This document shows, piece by piece, positions 45,815-57,467 of a DNA stretch of 64,000 nt. The translations under genes were made by a program, and so were the position numbers. The DNA is from Isoetes taiwanensis (lineage: Eukaryota > Streptophyta > Lycopodiopsida > Isoetales > Isoetaceae): positions 14,044,716 to 14,108,715 of the forward strand of contig JAJEKV010000004.1 in assembly GCA_021234155.1 (NCBI GenBank). Direction: 5' to 3'. Positions within the stretch are counted from its first letter, which is position 1. Every line of letters starts with the position of its first letter. The notes beneath the pieces were generated by a model. The model was not told the DNA's origin and did no database searches. It saw nothing but the letters and a program-made list of their open reading frames with translations.

Positions 45815-47392
45815 TTAGCTCTTCACAAATCGCCCCTGCAAAACATAACTGCTCAGTCCTGAAATCCCACCTCCAAATTTTCTAAGCAGTAGTGCATATA
45901 TCCGAAATTTTGTCATAATTTTGGATCAAACGCATGGAGCGATCCAATTTTTAGCATGATTTGAAATAAAAGAATGAAAGAATCTGATTTCTGGCATTGT
46001 TTTCAATAAACGGGGATGAATACCTTAATCCGAGGTCGTCGTTCTGCATTGATCTTGCGAACTTCGTAACGGATTTTCTTGGAAAACAATCTGGTATGTC
46101 GTTTTTCTCTGTATCGCATAACTCTGGCCCTTCTGTTCCTTTCAATTTCTTCTTTATTCTCCTCAGAATTTAACACCGGAACCTCAGCGGCATGGATTTG
46201 GCCAACCCTTTTCTCCTGCAAATCCTGCCACCCAGAAACAAAATTCATCAATCCGGTCCGATTCATACAAAAATTCATTAAATCAGGCCTAAACCCAATT
46301 GATTCATCCAGAAAAAAAAAAAAAACACAACCCAGAACAAAATTGCACCTTTTCTGAAGATCCGACATGGTGGTCTTCATCGTCGGAATAAGACTTTGCG
46401 CATTCATCTTCTGCCCTTGAATCTGGCTCCCCGGATTGAAAATTTTTCCCCAATCGGCCCTTCAAGAGCATTCGCCGCATTGGATTTCTCCCTGATTCTA
46501 AATCCTGCACATATTTCTTAGCACCCAGCTCGCCATTTTCCTTCCAAACATCAAAAAATTCATTGCCGCTCTTTGCCCCACCATTCCAGACATCCAAATC
46601 AAACATTTCAGGCCCAAAATCCATGAATTGATCCGCAGAGCCCCCCTCCGGCACCAAGTATTCTGTAGAACACGATTTTTTGGCCCCTTCTTCCCACGCT
46701 GGAGGAAAATCAAAAGGGGGAAACATAGTTCCATCCTCTTGCGCACCAAAAAACGGCAATTCCTGAGCAACAGGGACGAATCTCGCTCCTTCATGAGAAA
46801 TTTCATTCCCGCTCATCCTTAGCTTACTCAGATTACCCGGATTTGATTCAAACCGCTGCATATCGATATGATCAATCAAGCTTTCTGATTCTACCTTAAC
46901 TTTGGTTACCTTTGCGTAAGTAATTCCTCCAATTCTTAAACCGCAGGTAGTTGGAGTCCACAAATTGCTCCAAAATTTCTCATCCGAAGGTGCCTCACTG
47001 CCGGAATTGCCCAACTCTTCACTTCGAGCTGAAGAACCCGATTCTTCCAAAGTAGCGACAGATTCTTCAAAATTTAGCACCGAGTCTTCAAATTTGACAG
47101 AGGATTCAAAAACCGGAATCCGTTTGTGCTTGGAGGCTAAGGAATTTGCGCTATGGACTGAAGAATCACAGGCATGGCAGAGGTAAGCTTCGTCTGCATC
47201 GCAGAAGAAGGCGGCCTGTTTGGATTCACAGAAAGCGCAAAAAGGGATGGATTTGTCACGAAAAGCAGAACCCAGATCCATTTTTCTGGGAGATCGATTC
47301 CGACAGCTCCGGATGGGCGATGGAGGAGGCAAGGGGGCGGCTCCGGCATGGACATTTTCCTCCGGCCATGTCCCTTCCATAGCCGAAACCAT
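45815..47392 (-). CDS. B-box zinc finger / CCT-domain transcription factor (CONSTANS-like, one B-box)
   Basis: Three exons, about 418 residues. Exon 1 is 47392-46349 (ATG GTT TCG GCT), donor AAG|GTGCAA. Exon 2 is 46215-46024, acceptor TTTGCAG, donor AAG|GTATTC. Exon 3 is 45835-45815 (21 nt, acceptor TTTTGCAG, codes GRFVKS and stop). All junctions are phase 0. The B-box is CAFCESKQAAFFCDADEAYL followed by CHACDSSVHSANSLASKHKR, with the Cys/Asp/His zinc ligands intact. The CCT domain (nuclear import and DNA/NF-Y binding) spans exon 2 (RVMRYREKRHTRLFSKKIRY onward) into exon 3. One B-box plus CCT fits the BBX group represented by COL6/COL16. Alternative ATGs are at 47380 and 47281. Such proteins regulate light and flowering-type responses. 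No coding damage was seen. Confidence 0.88.
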
Positions 47393-47715
47393 GAGACCTA
47401 AGTCAAAACGGAGCGCCCACAAGCCCTGCAACTGGACGGCCCCGATTCGGCCACGGATTTTGGCGCGACGATCCAGGCCGGTCCACGTCCTCGTTCGAAT
47501 TTGAATGCGGATTTAAGGCTATCCTTCAATTTAATTTCATTTGGGCCCATGGGTCGTTTTAACCTTTGGAGGTATGTATTTGTAGGGCCTTAAGATAATA
47601 TTGAAAGACCTCCTCTAACCCCTTGGGGTGTTTCTAGGTCTCCTTCCTTCATTCCAATGTTAAGCCCCCGATTCCGTTCCATCCACGCTATCTCCTCGTT
47701 GCCCTCGGGCAATCG

Positions 47716-47752
47716 TATTCTATTCTATTCTATTCTGTTCTGTTCTGTTCTA
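47716..47752. repeat. (ATTCT/GTTCT)n pentanucleotide microsatellite
   Basis: Runs of TATTC changing to TGTTC and back, about seven units. Confidence 0.8.
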
Positions 47753-47890
47753 TTATATCTTCCGTGCCGTGCCCTTTCGTACCGACATTTAATTCATCTT
47801 GCCCCACATCTCACCCCACTTCTGTGGAACTCCATTCTCCACGTGCACCACTTTTGCAGCTTTATTCCTCCGACCTGATACATGATCAAT

Positions 47891-48004
47891 GTACTGGCAT
47901 CTTTTGTAGCTCGACATGTCTAGGTACATTTGAAGAGGATGATCCATGTACTGGCATCTTCTGTAGCTCGACATGTCTAGGTACATTTGAAAAGGATCAT
48001 GGAA
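47891..48004. repeat. 57-bp tandem duplication
   Basis: Two adjacent copies (47891-47947 and 47948-48004) starting GTACTGGCATCTT, differing at a few bases. The period is a multiple of three, so a plus-strand frame repeats a 19-residue unit containing CTGIFCSSTCLGTFE. Confidence 0.85.
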
Positions 48005-48429
48005 GAGACAAGAAGGGAAAGATGCTAGAAGATTTCAATAGCTCCGTACATAGCCTCAATGTAAATAGCTCCACATAGAAGATATCCTCAAGTTGTATCT
48101 AAAGATGAGGCAAGAAAATGGACACCACACAATATAGTCAATTTTTATAACTATATATATTGAAATGTATACTCAAAAATTGGCAACTCAGGGTATTACT
48201 ATGTTTATAGGTATTAGCATACATGAGAATTTCACATGCAACCTTATACATGCATGGTCATGCATGGACAAACTGATCCTAGCCATCCATTAAAAAAAGC
48301 AGGGGTATATCTAATTATATACTTTGTTTCATTTTTTGGGGCCTTCGTGCCCTACTCACTTGTTTGGGCTTCTTATCCATGTTTTGTTCCATCCATGGCC
48401 CTTTGTTGGTTTTCCATAGAGGTTCAAAT

Positions 48430-48430
<1 letters not shown>

Positions 48431-48474
<44 letters not shown>

Positions 48475-48530
48475 GTATGTATGTATGTATGTATGTATGT
48501 ATGTATGTATGTATGTATGTATGTATGTAT
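48431..48530. repeat. Compound microsatellite (CTAT)11(GTAT)14
   Basis: A pure CTAT run (48431-48474) switches to a pure GTAT run (48475-48530) without interruption. Expected to be length-polymorphic. Confidence 0.95.
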
Positions 48531-48903
48531 GGAAACATCCATGGGGCATGCATGGGCATGCACCAATGTCGCACCATATCTCCAAGCCTTTGAATCAAAG
48601 CAAGAAGGCAAAATCTTAGCCTTCAAATGTGGCTAAGATGGTGTAGAGAAGGCGAGGCAATTGGAGCATTTGACCCGGGTCGTTGAAATGGAAGCACTTG
48701 ATCCTAGGCATCTGTTAGATAATTAAATGCCACAATGAGGTGGCAATGGATATTTTTTTTTAATTATCTTTTCTTTATTTATTTCTGTTCTATAATCCAC
48801 TTGATGATGTAGGTTTTTTTTTATGAGGTGGCACGAGTATATATTTAATTTCATAAAAAATATGGATTGTATTACTGAATTGACTCTTGAAGTGCCTGCT
48901 CCA

Positions 48904-50510
48904 TCATCCTACAATGAGAGAGAGACAAAATGAATAAGAACATCTCAAACATGTATATAAAGACCTGTAAAGTGCAGGAGCTAATGCATGTGCATATTCA
49001 AAGGATCTAGAATAGGTCAAGCGAACGCAAGAGGCAAGAGCATAGACGGGAATGGGGTGAAAGTGTGTCAGCTGCCACTTTAATGACAAACAAAGTGGAT
49101 AGTGGTCAGAATTTATCTCCTCATCTCTATGCTTGTGCCAATTCGAAAATCTGAAATGAGATCCAAAGTCTTGCACTTGGGAAATGACATAATCAACAAC
49201 ACTAATATCAATGTATGCATGTAACATCAGAGTGTGGCCATTGCTCTAAGCCATTACAAATTACCATCTCAAAGACTTCACACAATTGAATTACCTCCCT
49301 TCCAAATGTTGAGACAGATTTGTTAGCATCAGGCGATGAACTTTGCACAATTGTATCATTAGCAGACATCCATAAAGGGTCATGGGCATCCTCAGATAAG
49401 CTGAACAACTTGCATTGCATCAGTACGAACGTTGAAGCCACCAAGAAGAATAGCATGGCCTAACTGTTTGATTTGAGCAATGTCATCATAAAGATCACCA
49501 TAAGGATCATTGCGGTCCACATCATATTCATCATAGAAAGATGATGACATAGGTGGAAATTAACATGTAGCAAAAAAAATGGCACTACCATTGTTGAATG
49601 GAGTTTGATTCACATGTAGCGGTTATATCTATCAGCTTTATGAAGCATGATATATGGAGCAAGGGCATCCTTGAAACAACACGCAATCCCGCCACAACCT
49701 TGCTGCCCATGACATTCATTAAATAATGAAAAGTATTGATAGCCTGTGAAATGCGGTAGCCCTTTGGCAGAATGCTTCCATGTTTCCATGAACAGAAGGA
49801 TATCCATATCATTTGCAATGGGATACAGGTCATAACCTTTACGCTAGAGAAAATCTCGGCAATTCCAAGACACCAATCGAAGGCACATTTCCTAGGAAGA
49901 TACATTTAAAGTATGAGTCGTGTGAACGGAATAGGCTTGTACCATGGAGGTGGGGACAACAACATCAGCAGCAACAACACCACCAACAACAGTAGCAACA
50001 TGTATACCATTAGCAACATTGTAAGAGGAGGGGACTTGAGCATGAGAAAATGTGATGGGTGCAGATGATGGAATAGCAGAATGCGCATATGCAGCTTTGA
50101 TGTGTGCATGTCAAATGGGAGAATGGACTTCAACAGTAGTGGTGAGTGCTCGTAGCACGATGAAATGCGTCAGCAACATGTGATGGTATAAAGATGCGTA
50201 GTTTTCCACAGATTAATGTAGCCTTACCACCATTCTTTTGAGGACCTTTTGTAAATACTGGCATCTTGCTAATTGCTTGACTTAGTAAGATCAAAATCCA
50301 AATACAACAATGTTCCTTTCAATTGCTTTGACTGCTTTAGAATATCCAGTTTAGTACTCAAATTTGGGATTGTAAGTTTCACTATGTGCGGGCGGTGATG
50401 CTGCAATGCTCCTATTATGTGTGCAGCAGTGACAATAACTAGTGTTGTGAGCTCTAATTTAGTCAAGACCAAAGTTTGTATCTTCTATTGCAAGTCCTTT
50501 GACGCTTCTT
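48904..50510 (-). pseudogene. LINE fragment: ORF1-like end and APE-type endonuclease, no RT
   Basis: Minus strand, several frames. 50472-50269 has VKLTIPNLSTKLDILKQSKQ and KGTLLYLDFDLT, like the RNA-binding end of a non-LTR ORF1. 49807-49610 gives MDILLFMETWKHS (endonuclease glutamate region) and GQQGCGGIACCFKD. 49456-49208 and 49227-48904 give STFGREVIQLCEVFEMVICN, VVDYVIS and INSDHYPLCLSL, the late endonuclease motifs with the SDH-type catalytic end. No RT follows, so it is truncated at 48904. Confidence 0.6.
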
Positions 50511-50663
50511 CTGGCATGCCAAGAATTACTAAATTACACTGACAGATGTGTCTATCAATGTATTCTCGATGTCTCTAAGAAAAAGTAGATGCAATACCTG
50601 TTACATGGGAGTGTTGAAATTGTGAGAAGAATGAACTAGGCATAGATCTCACATTAAGTTCAC

Positions 50664-52475
50664 TATATCACTCCCTATGGATCCAAAAAGGTCAGCACTG
50701 TTCTAGACTGGCAAACACTTTCATCCGTTCGAGATGTTCAGTATTTTCTTGGGTTTGCCAATTTCTATCGACGTTTCATTCGGGATTATTCGGAGATTGC
50801 CCTTCCTTTGACACGCCTCACGATTAAGAACGTGCCATTTGAATGGAGTGTGGAAGCGAAATCTGCTTTTGTTATTCTGAAGCATGCTTTCACCACGACA
50901 CCAGTTCTTGCTCATGCAGATCCTTTGCGGCCATATGTTGTCGAAGCAGATGCTTCTGATTTTGATCTTGGTGGTATCCTGTCACAGGAGGGGTAGTTGC
51001 ATAAATTGCATCCCGATCGCCTATCACTCGCGAAAGCTTCAGACTGCTGAAATCAACTATCTCATTTATGACAAGGATCCGGAGCTGTTGGCAATAGTTG
51101 ATTCTTTCGAGGAGTGGAGACGTTAAAGATCTTCTTATAAGGTCACAGTCTATACAGATCATCAAAATCTGGAATATTTTCAGTCTGCTCAACTGTCGCC
51201 AGGCCCGGTGGCATACTCAAGTACTATCTTGCATTGAGTTTGTGATCAAGTACCATCTTGGACCCCTCCAAGGGAAGCCTGATGTCTTGTCTCGACGCTC
51301 CTACCTTGAACCTAAGCCAGGGGATCCTGCATTTGATCAGCAATCACAGGTTATTCTAGGGCCTGATCGGTTCCAACTTATGGCCCTTGCTTTATTCGAG
51401 AGGCCTCATGATATAGCCTTGTTGGAGTCTGTTCGAGCATCTTTGCCCTCCGATCCAGTGGCCCAAGATGTATTCTCACACCTTGGCTCTGCATTATTTT
51501 CTTAATAAATGCAATCAGACTATGATCGTTTTGAGGTTCGAGATGCACTCATGTTTCGTGATGGGCTTCTGTATGTGCCAAATGGTGCTTCTGGACTTCG
51601 GGTTCTCCAGGCTTGCCATGATTCACCTATGGCTGGATACTTTGGAGTATCCAAGACTTTTGAACTTATTAGTCGAGAGTATTGGTGGCCTGGGCTTCGT
51701 CGCTCTGTCGAAGTTTTTATTCGATCCTGTGACATCTGCTGTCGAATAAAGGTTCCAAGGCATCTTCCTCATGGCCTTCTTCAACTACTATGGTACCAGA
51801 TGGACCTTGGAAGAGCATTTATATAGACTTTATTCCCAAACTGCCACTCTCTCGGAGTTATGATGCCATCATGATTGTTGTTGATCATTTCTCTAAGATG
51901 GTTCATGTTATTCCTTGCAACATCCCAGTGAGGGAACATCGGATCTTCTTCTTCGTGAAGTAGTCAGACTTCACGACTGCCCGATACTAGTGGATCGCTG
52001 TTCATCACAGATTTTTGGAAGCGGCTTTTGGAGTTATTGTATATCGATGGCTCACTGACATCTGGTCATCATCCAGAAAGTAATAGGTAGGCAGAGCGCA
52101 CTAATCAGACTCTGGAGCAATATTTAAGATGTTTTTTTAGTTATCAGCAGGATGATTGGGTCGATTATCTTCCATTAGCTGAGTTTGCCTATAATAATGT
52201 AGCACATGCTTCCACTGGCCAGACTCCGCTCTTCCTGAACTCTGGTCAGCATCCTCGTTGGTTCCTTAGTATTGCTATTCTAGTGCTGAGTATCGACATG
52301 AGAAACTTCAGGCTCTTCAATCAGATCTTCAGCATCATCTTCACGGAGCACAGGAACGCTATTGGCATTATGCCGATTTGCATCAGCAGGAAGCTCCTAA
52401 ATTTCACGTTGATGACCTTGTCTGGCTTCTTCGTAGGGACCTCCCTACCTCATGTCCCTACAACAAGCTTGACTG
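50664..52475 (+). mobile_element. Chromovirus fragment (RT end, RNase H, integrase), copy 3
   Basis: Same family as copies 1 and 2, truncated at both ends with no LTR. It begins in RT after the YLDD region (GFANFYRRFIRDY-type sequence), continues through RNase H ([18 protein letters not shown]) and integrase (CHDSPMAGYFGVSKTFEL, CDICCRIKVPRHLPHG), and ends before the chromodomain. Many frameshifts. The right end abuts the minus-strand gypsy element at about 52475, suggesting rearrangement rather than insertion. Confidence 0.85.
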
Positions 52476-53059
52476 CCAACTACTTATTGCCTCGATCTTC
52501 GATGGATCGGTGGCAATACCCTCAACTGATACCACATCACCTAGGTAAACTTTTAATGCAGCAAAATGGCACTTTGAGAGCTTGCTAAACAAGCAATGCC
52601 ACCTTAGCTTCCCTAGGACTTTCCTTGAGTGTACTATATACTCTTCCATTAATTTACTATAAATCAAAATGTCGTAGAAGAAGAAGATGATAAATTCGTC
52701 CAAGAATTCCCTGAAAATGTCGTTCATCAATCTCATAGAGGTTGTTGGGGCATAATTGTGAATTTATTGTGCCTACACTGCATTCTAAAAGCGGTCTTAT
52801 GAATATCCTCTTCTTTAATTCTTATTTGGTGGTAAAATGATCTCAAAGCAATCTTGGAAAAGAATTTTGCTTCATGGAGCTGGTCCATCAAATCATCCGC
52901 TCTTGGCAAGGCATATTTATTCTTTACCATTTGCTTGTTAATTTGACGATAGTCGATACACATCGTCAAACTTTTGTCCTTCTTCTTCATGAAGAGGATG
53001 GGTGCCTCAAAGAGTGATACGCTTGCCCTAATAAACCCAAGCTCTAGTAACTCCTGCAA
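52458..53059 (-). pseudogene. Reverse transcriptase fragment (catalytic box mutated)
   Basis: Two frames. 53059-52733 has [20 protein letters not shown] and [16 protein letters not shown]. 52736-52458 has IFREFLDEFIIFFFYDILIY. The expected YLDD box reads FFYD, so one of the two catalytic aspartates is lost. The frame change is near 52735. Confidence 0.8.
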
Positions 53060-53169
53060 CTGCTTCTTTAGCTATGCTAGCTCTGGGGTGCTCATGGGGT
53101 TTTTGGCTTTTTTGCCTGTTCTGTGCCGTCTCATAGGCCTCTGGCCTCCGTGGACGTTAAAATAAACTT

Positions 53170-53192
53170 CCTTCCTTCCTTCCTTCCTTCCT
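53170..53192. repeat. (CTTC)n microsatellite
   Basis: About five TTCC units inside the element, between RT and protease. Confidence 0.8.
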
Positions 53193-53442
53193 ATAAGGAG
53201 CCTTAATGATAGGCTTAACACCTGGTGCTATGGTAATCTCATATTCCATGCCTCTATAGGGTGGTAATTCATGGATTTCATCCGAGAAAACATCATAGAA
53301 TTCTCTAATCAGTCTAGCGACTGTCCTAGGCAATTATTTCAAGCTTAACTCCTTCTGACGCTCAGGGTCAGGCTCAATGGTCTCTAGCCTAAGGATGTAG
53401 TCAACGGCATTCGCATTTGTGTAACTGCTTCAAGGACATGCA

Positions 53443-53688
53443 CTACATTACAGAAGGGATTTTCTTACCTTTGACCACAAAATAGTTGCCATCGGGGGCC
53501 ATGATTGAAATCGCATGTTTGTCGCAGTCACTCATTGGTTTTGCCTGTTTCAAGAACTCCATGCCAACTATAAGGTCATACTTATCAATGTCCATCACTT
53601 CTGCCCCCATAGTCAACTTGGTCCTGCTTAAGTCCATGTCGAAATTGACTCTTCTTCCTTTGATATAGCGAATTGCCCCACTTGTCAT
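53443..53688 (-). pseudogene. Aspartic protease region (RVP_2-like)
   Basis: An 81-codon open segment with DIDKYDLIVGMEFLKQ, the hallmark second half of plant gypsy proteases. The catalytic DSGA segment is not in this piece. Confidence 0.6.
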
Positions 53689-54387
53689 ACTGACTGGCTT
53701 TCATTTTGATTTAAGAGTCTTAGATTTCAACAATGCTGCTAACCTGAGCGAAGCGAAGTTGTGTATATAGGCTAGAGTTGCCTAAGTTTCCGTGCCGAAA
53801 CTGCCTGCTCGGAAAATCTATATTCTAGGAGTTATATTGGGCCAATTTGACTGATTTGAAGTGCTAATCTAGCTAAAATAAAGAAAGAAACATATTGGAT
53901 GATTTGTTGGGCGATTTTTTGGACAATTTTAGTTCAAATGGTGCAAATCCTGTTACTCAGCGCGAATGGCCTTTTCGAGACTCTCTGAAATGCGTTTGAC
54001 ACAGAGTGACTGGAAATTGGCCTATTTTTGCCAAAAAAAATGTCTTTTTGACTAATGTAAGTTGCTAAATTCAATTATCTAGTCAAAATCAGTCTAGCTA
54101 GCACTTTATTTACTTAAAATATGTTCATTCAAAGCAAATTTATGGCAAAATCCGGTTACTCTACACAAATGGCCTTTTTGAGACTCTCGGAAACATTGGA
54201 GTCATTGGATTTTAACCTAATTTTGACCTTTTTTTAAGGAAATTTTTAACACAATACATTAATTGAAAATTACAATATATTTAGAGTTTATACAGAGAGG
54301 TTTTAAATTTTATCTTTTCTAATCCTACGTTAATCCTTGGCCATCACCGTGACCATTTTTATGTAGATCGCGCATAGATTGCCCACT
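53689..54387 (-). other. Non-coding stretch between protease and gag
   Basis: AT-rich with no retroelement motif. A segment containing AATGGCC...GAGACTCTC occurs twice about 210 bp apart (near 53965 and 54170). Possibly a small insertion in the element; no ends were identified. Confidence 0.35.
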
Positions 54388-55353
54388 TCAAAAAGTTGTA
54401 CAAGCTTTGCTGCCTCCTGCAAGGACTGGACGGTTATGGGTATGCCATAGTAGCCCGTCCTGAATTCTTGCATGATCTCTTGGAGCAGCCATTCGAAGGG
54501 TGCCTTCTGGATCAGAAGATTCGTACATTATTTGAAATCTGGGATCTCCCAGAAGACTCGTGCATGCCGCGAGTTGAATCCATGATGGTCTTGAAGGGGA
54601 GGCTGATTCTTGGGCTTCCCTCCTTTCACGAACTTCGTAATGTTCTGGCAGCAGTACCAATCATTATACCTATTCCACCACCGAAGATAGACTTTGTATG
54701 CAGCCTTCCTCCTTTCGAACTCCCGGTCCTTTTTGAGCTTGAAGGCCACCTTCTGCTTCTTGGTCACATTAGGTGGCTTGGGCCATCTAGGGTAAGGGGG
54801 TTAGGCATTGGGGTCTGAGGTTACTCCTACCCCTTCCCCCCTCCAGCTCCCATTTGTCCTGCTCTTCCTGCACTTCTTCCTCTACTTCTTCGTCCACCTC
54901 CTCCTCCGAGTTGGCTTCCCGGTCGAGGCTCCTCAACGTGGACCGTCCCTCCGGCTTATCCTCCTTGAGTTTTGTTCTTCGCTCCTGCCACCTCTCCCGC
55001 CTTTCCCTCTCTTCCCTTTCTTCCTCCCATTCAGCCACCTTCTCTTTCCCTCTCTTCTTTCTCAAGGGCCCTCCATCTGTTGTTGCTGCTGCCTCTTCTC
55101 GCTCCCGGAGAGGGCTTTCCAACGACGGTCTCGTCTGTCTGCTGATCGCTTCAATTGAGCTACTTGGAACTCACTCGCCCGTGGTGTGGTAGGACTCGTC
55201 AGAAGAGTCCGAGGAGCTGGGCTTGTCGCCCTCGCCATGCTTCGGTCTTAAGTGCTCGGGGATCTTCTTTCACTCCCCGTGGCTAGCTCGGCCATGCTGG
55301 GCCTCTTCCTAGGGGCTCCTAACCTTCCTCGTGGTGCATTTAGTGCGTGCCAT
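54388..55353 (-). pseudogene. Gag of minus-strand gypsy element
   Basis: ATG at 55353 gives MARTKCTTRKVRSP, then a stop. The following frames encode a highly charged Arg/Glu region (55122-54787) with an acidic run (EEEVDEEVEEEVQEEQ), then WNRYNDWYCCQ and FVKGGKPKNQPP in 54767-54528. Broken by stops and frameshifts. The identification as gag rests on its place between PBS and protease. Confidence 0.5.
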
Positions 55354-55867
55354 ATCTTACAGTTAGGGAAATTGATTATCTTAAGCTGGAGATCACCTTA
55401 GGGTTTGAGAGAGAGGGTTTAGGGCAAAACTAGGGGGAAAAGGGCTAAAATGGTGTTTAAAAAAGGAAAAGATGCTCCCACATGGCAGGGAATATTCCGT
55501 TGCCATTATTATTAGCCACCCCCTTTCATTTTTTGATTTTTTAATTTTCTAATGGTTCTTGGGGTTTTTATTACAAATTTATATCATTTTTTACCCGGGT
55601 CTCGGATTTGGACGATTCTTCGATCCATTTTGTGTGAAATTTGGTGTTAATACATAATTTCCACTCTAAATTTATTAGAGTGCTCATTTGACTCATTCTT
55701 TTCTCTAAGTCTAGAACTTAGTCCAATTCTATGATCTTACTACTTGAGGGAAAAAAAATTTCCCCCACTTTCGAGGTTCGAGTTTGGAATTCTCATTCCA
55801 TACTCTACTAGGCCAGCTAATCTACTTGATCGGGGTTATGGCCAGTGCTAGCTCTTAGTCAACCAAG

Positions 55868-55887
55868 AACATTGCTCTGATATCATT
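55868..55887 (-). promoter_or_regulatory. Primer-binding site, tRNA-iMet type
   Basis: Minus strand adjacent to the LTR reads TGATATCAGAGCAATG, one base from the classic plant TGGTATCAGAGC complement of initiator tRNA-Met. Confidence 0.75.
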
Positions 55888-57461
55888 GTGACGCTCCTCA
55901 TAAGTATACGATGCCCTGCCATATACCCTACGGGAAATCCTCCATCCTGCTACATAGGCCCTCCGTCTGCCCCCTTCATGGGATGTCCAGGACGCAAGTA
56001 AGGAAACACGGAGGTGTCTTTTACGCCCGTCCCCTATAGGCCCCTATAACAGCGGAAGCATCCTACAATGTCAGCATTGGCAACAACATAACATAATCAA
56101 CTACCACAAAGGATAGCACATCTATCCATCCATAGATATATCAGAGATAACAACACATCGTAAAACATATGAGCTCCTACCCAGGCTCAGACTTGTAAGG
56201 GAAAGTAGACTGATGGCTGGGCCTCAAGCAGATCTACAATGGTGGGGTTGGCTATAGACAATGGCTAAGATTGACCACTCCAACGCCCCTCCTGTGCATA
56301 CTTTACAGATGGGCTAAATCAGACTCTCTGACTATAACCTGTTGGAGACGTAGCCTCATGGTATCACCCCTCCTGGTCCGATGAGGTAGGAAGGATTGCA
56401 TCTCTCCTTCCTGGGGACTAGCGGCTCTGTGGGCGGCTAGAGGATCGTGGCGACACACGTCCGTACCCGTCTGAACTCCACAAAACAAGAGCCAGACCGA
56501 CACCTGCAACTCTTGAGAGTCAGGATGGCACCATTGGCCCAGGAAGTGTCGGACCCATACCCGGCCCTCATGCAGTGACTGACTATAGGCCTAGCCCGCT
56601 ATGGGTCCCAAGTAGCCACGCTCAGCAGGGACCTCCCTCCACTTTGCCACTATCCCCGTTATGTGATGCTTAGTCACTCCATAGCCAGGTGGGCTCCCAT
56701 GCACATGCCGCAACTAATAGGAACTAAGGGGTCTAATTAGGAGCATCATCTAAATAATATTATCCCCCTTCCTAATACAAGAGGAACAAATATGATCAAC
56801 CATCATCATATTTTCACATAACATGATAATAAATGAGAATAACATCTAATCTTAATCACAAGCATCTAACCTACAGTTAGGGTTATTGATTAGGGTTCAA
56901 GGTCCGAACTAAGGATCTTAGGAGGGCTCTAATAGAAAATACAAGATACTAGCTCATCTGGAGTCCTAGCTTCCAGATGATCTACCTAGGAACTACTCCA
57001 GATACCTGCTCCAGAGGAACTTCCACCGGCTCCTGGGGTTTCCACGTCTTGCAAGCGAATTGGGGTAGCTCTCACTCCCTCTGACGTGAACACTGTCTTG
57101 GTTGCTGATCTCTGCTATGCTGTAACAAACAGTTCTCGAAATGGAATTCCGTTCGAATCAGGGTTCCAAGACAGTAGGAGCCAAAAGTGGTTTAGGATTA
57201 AGGTTAGGCCATAAATATGTTAGGGTTGCCATGTCATGCCACGTGGCTCCACTAGGGTGCATCCGTGTGGCGGGTTGCCCAATAGGATGGTGCCATGTGG
57301 AAATGGTTTCATCCTAAGGTTGGCAAGGTTATGTAATATAACTTGGCCATGCTCCCCTAAGCACAATTGAAGTATACAAGGCTACTATATATTAGGCTTA
57401 TATGGTGATGTGGCCTTAAAATATATATATTTATACCATATTATTTTAGGGAAACGTCACA
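55888..57461 (-). repeat. 5' LTR of minus-strand gypsy element (1,574 bp)
   Basis: Ends TGTGACG and CGTCACA form a 7-bp inverted repeat, and the PBS directly adjoins the left end. An A/T-rich TATATATATTTATA lies near 57420-57434. Confidence 0.75.
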
Positions 57462-57467
57462 CATGTG

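Larger units (their letters stand above)
47393..48903. other. B-box gene upstream region and intergenic DNA
   Basis: GC-rich proximal part (47400-47500), then AT-rich DNA with the simple and tandem repeats listed separately. An open segment 47764-48078 is explained by the 57-bp tandem repeat. No gene is called. Confidence 0.45.
52458..57461 (-). mobile_element. Minus-strand Ty3/gypsy element (gag, protease, RT, 5' LTR), truncated
   Basis: Reading leftward: LTR 57461-55888, tRNA-iMet-like PBS, gag, protease, RT. RNase H, integrase and the second LTR are missing, because the element stops inside RT at the junction with chromovirus copy 3. RT resembles the common plant CRM/Del-type gypsy RT. 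Confidence 0.8.

Noticed and set aside
47393-47431. Longer N-terminus for the B-box protein starting at 47431
   Set aside because: The codon there is TTG; the first in-frame ATG is at 47392.
47891-48004. CRISPR-like or satellite array
   Set aside because: Only two adjacent 57-bp copies without spacers; a simple tandem duplication in a plant genome.
48236-48636. ORFs with repeated IYLS and MYVC units
   Set aside because: Translation of the CTAT/GTAT microsatellite.
54808-55192. Plus-strand Ser/Leu/Phe-rich ORFs
   Set aside because: Antisense shadow of the charged gag segment on the minus strand.
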